In this document: positions 62,372 to 64,000 of the stretch, in pieces | Position numbering within the stretch: position 1 is the stretch's first letter | Layout: every line of letters starts with the position of its first letter | NCBI RefSeq assembly: GCF_009936375.1 | Contig: NZ_AP022332.1 | Coordinates: forward strand, 3,318,501-3,382,500 | Reading direction: 5' to 3' | Source: Methylosinus sp. C49 | GTDB taxonomy: Bacteria; Pseudomonadota; Alphaproteobacteria; Rhizobiales; Beijerinckiaceae | DNA: 64,000 nt | Position numbers and translations under genes: made by a program | The notes under the pieces: generated by a model | Seen by the model: only the letters and a program-made list of their open reading frames with translations | Database searches by the model: none | What the model was told of the DNA's origin: nothing

Positions 62372-62902
62372 ATGAAAAAGCTCTCGATTTTTGCGGCGAC
62401 TGTCCTTTTGTGCGGGACGACGGCTGCGATGGCCGTCCCCAACGCCACCAACGGCGCTCGCAATCAGTCGCAGGGAACGACTAATCAGCAGACGATCGAT
62501 TCGCGCGTCACGGCGATCTTCTCGAAATCTGCAAATGCGAATGGCGGCGCCGAAATGACCGCGGAACTGAAGGCGCTCCTCACGACCAATCCAGAACTCG
62601 CGGCTGACGTTACGGCGGCGTCCAAGAAAGCCAATTTGGACCAGAAGGTCGCAGCCGGCAAAGCGCTCGCCCAGGCCGAACAAGCGCTGAAGGACGCGGG
62701 AAATACGAACGGAGCCAACAAAATCAAGAGCGCTTCTGACGCGTCGGACGAACAAACGCTGGCCGCCTATCAAGCGGAGCGGAGCCAAGTGGTCGCTTCG
62801 GACGAGGGAGGAGAAGGCGGTGGACGTGGCGGCCGCGGCGGCTTCGGCAACGGCGGCAATTACGGCGGGGGGTCGGGCGGCGGCAGTGTCAGCGGGCATT
62901 GA
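62372..62902 (+). CDS. Small secreted protein with Gly-rich tail
   Basis: 176 residues. A signal peptide, MKKLSIFAATVLLCGTTAAMA, then a helical Ala/Asn/Lys-rich middle (about 35-135) and a Gly-rich C-terminus (GEGGGRGGRGGFGNGGN...). No cysteines in the mature part. The SD CAGGAG precedes ATG 62372. It may be a cell-surface or matrix component of the polysaccharide locus, from context only. Confidence 0.7.
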   Translation: MKKLSIFAATVLLCGTTAAMAVPNATNGARNQSQGTTNQQTIDSRVTAIFSKSANANGGAEMTAELKALLTTNPELAADVTAASKKANLDQKVAAGKALAQAEQALKDAGNTNGANKIKSASDASDEQTLAAYQAERSQVVASDEGGEGGGRGGRGGFGNGGNYGGGSGGGSVSGH

Positions 62903-63413
62903 CGCGACCCGAGATTATTCCCTATGGCTGCACGCAATGAATGGGGTCCCTGCTTTCCGAGCGGAGCCTCCCTTCTTGCGGCAAGCGACAGCGAGACAGG
63001 GCCGACCAAGCCCATTGCGGTACATGTTTATCCCATGGATTGATGCCGTAATCTTCTCCTCAGTTTGGAGGGACGCAATATGGGCCGGTTTCTCCACGGA
63101 TGCGCGCCCACGTCTGACGAGGCCGACTGCTACGAACAGGAAACGGCGATAGCCGCATGAACCGTCGCCTTTGATTTTGTCGCAGCTCTGGACGAGCTAA
63201 AGCCCACCCGCCGCCACGACAAAATCAAGAATCCGCTTCATTGTCGCCGGGCGCGGTCCAGATCGGCGAGACCGCCGCTGTTCCCATTGGTCGCTTCGTT
63301 CGATCCCGAAGTCCATAAGGCGGATTTCTGTCCCTCCCTCAGCGAGGTCGACAGAAAGCCCGATCGGGCCAAAGATGCGCGGCCTATCCTGAACGGAACT
63401 TGCGCGCCCGTTT
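62903..63413. other. Gap with one palindromic repeat
   Basis: No convincing gene. The only structure seen is the 12-bp inverted repeat listed at 63171-63228. Confidence 0.5.
63171..63228. repeat. Short palindromic repeat, copy 2
   Basis: TTGATTTTGTCG (63171-63182) and CGACAAAATCAA (63217-63228). Arms, length and part of the centre match the unit at 33224-33276. Confidence 0.6.
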
Positions 63414-64000
63414 CTACATCAGCCTCGGCGCAAATTTCGTCCCGGCTTTCTTCCCGAATTTCGACCTCAGAAGCTGAACCGGCATCAGCGCCGCCGCATA
63501 GATGGCATAGCAAGGCGCGAATAGCGCGGGCGGCAGCCTCGCCTTCAGGCAGACGGATATGAAGTCCTTGTCCGAAGGCAGATGCATCAGTCCGGCGCGG
63601 CAAGCGCGCAGCAATCCAATCGGGCGATGCAGCGTCGGCGTGTTCCACCAACGAACGATTACGTTTTCGGAAGACAGCGTGGCGATCCGATGGCCATCGT
63701 CGATCATCTCGCAGAGCGCCGCCGACACTACGGCCTCGTCGCCCTGATGATGCAGGCTCTCTCTCCGCGCGACATAGTCGGGCCAGATTTTCGCGACGTA
63801 GTCGGAAAGCTCGCGATAAAACGCCGGCGTCCCCACCAGGAATTCTCCGCCGAACCAGATAGCAGTCTGGCCGCCGGAGAGAGCGCGGATATCGCCTTCG
63901 ACACGTTCCCGGCCGTAAGCGGCGAAGACCTGATCGCCAATGTCGTAGCCACAAGCTTCATTCGCTTCGATCGCGGCGGCGATCCGACGTCCCAGACGGG
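63414..64000 (-). CDS. Partial protein at the right edge, glycan-related by context
   Basis: The reading frame is open from the window edge to a stop at 63414 (about 195 residues; the N-terminus lies outside). It contains TAIWFGGEFLVGTPAFYRELSD and HHQGDEAVVSAALCEMIDDG, a layout reminiscent of glycosyltransferase-like proteins, but I cannot name the family. Near the C-terminus is a hydrophobic stretch ALFAPCYAIYAAALMPV. Next to the exopolysaccharide export genes, opposite strand. Confidence 0.6.
   Translation of the reverse strand, partial: RLGRRIAAAIEANEACGYDIGDQVFAAYGRERVEGDIRALSGGQTAIWFGGEFLVGTPAFYRELSDYVAKIWPDYVARRESLHHQGDEAVVSAALCEMIDDGHRIATLSSENVIVRWWNTPTLHRPIGLLRACRAGLMHLPSDKDFISVCLKARLPPALFAPCYAIYAAALMPVQLLRSKFGKKAGTKFAPRLM

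Noticed and set aside
1-64000. CRISPR array or cas genes
   Set aside because: No regularly spaced short direct repeats and no Cas-like proteins were seen on either strand.
1-64000. Prophage
   Set aside because: Apart from integrases there are no capsid, portal, terminase, tail or lysis genes, so the 37.5-kb unit is better explained as a genomic island.

Overview
The window is GC-rich alphaproteobacterial DNA, most likely from a methylotroph/methanotroph of the Hyphomicrobiales (Methylosinus/Methylocystis-like). This rests on a phosphoribulokinase-transketolase-class II aldolase cluster with no RuBisCO nearby, ThyX, UbiE/UbiB, and an exopolysaccharide export locus. The genus is inference and was not searched.

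Layout. (1) 1-15,700 is core chromosome: an FkbM methyltransferase, the thyX-mutM pair, ubiE-ubiB, a PfkB-family adenosine kinase, prk-tkt-fba, rpe, a pyruvate-kinase-like gene and tRNA-Gln(TTG). Two copies of a ~128-bp palindromic intergenic repeat flank the ubiE-ubiB block. (2) 15,661-53,119 is a ~37.5-kb integrated island. It starts in the 3' end of tRNA-Gln with a tyrosine recombinase and ends where 18 nt of the tRNA 3' end (about 40 nt of att-like sequence) recur. A second, near-identical but frameshifted integrase follows at once, so two related elements appear stacked at one tRNA. (3) 55,415-58,260 is the degraded second element or junction: an orphan HxD...H protein, a uvrD/SNF2 chimeric remnant, a six-CxxC zinc-ribbon protein, a higA remnant and a broken secreted-protein gene. 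(4) 58,260-64,000 returns to core-like DNA: a metallophosphatase, a DUF1190-like secreted protein, a Wza-type export lipoprotein, an outer-membrane beta-barrel, a Gly-rich secreted protein and a partial gene at the right edge.

Island cargo. In order: a 777-codon nuclease-like/SEC-C gene split by a complete IS66 element with a perfect 8-bp target duplication; a UvrD-type helicase; a degenerate tRNA-fMet; a TIR-STAND-TPR protein; a divergently regulated module (Xre regulator, restriction-endonuclease-like protein, soluble AAA-M41 protease, small coupled ORF); a type I R-M locus whose hsdM is broken by an IS3-family element and an in-frame TAG, with an ImmA-like peptidase operon between hsdS and hsdR; a four-gene module pairing a linalool dehydratase/isomerase-like membrane protein with an undecaprenol-kinase-type enzyme under a winged-helix regulator with two matching 15-bp palindromes; and a MobA/MobL relaxase with a divergent coiled-coil partner. 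The island therefore looks like a mobilizable defence island. The strongest candidates for undescribed systems are the Xre/nuclease-like/AAA-M41 module and the LDI-like/undecaprenol-kinase module.
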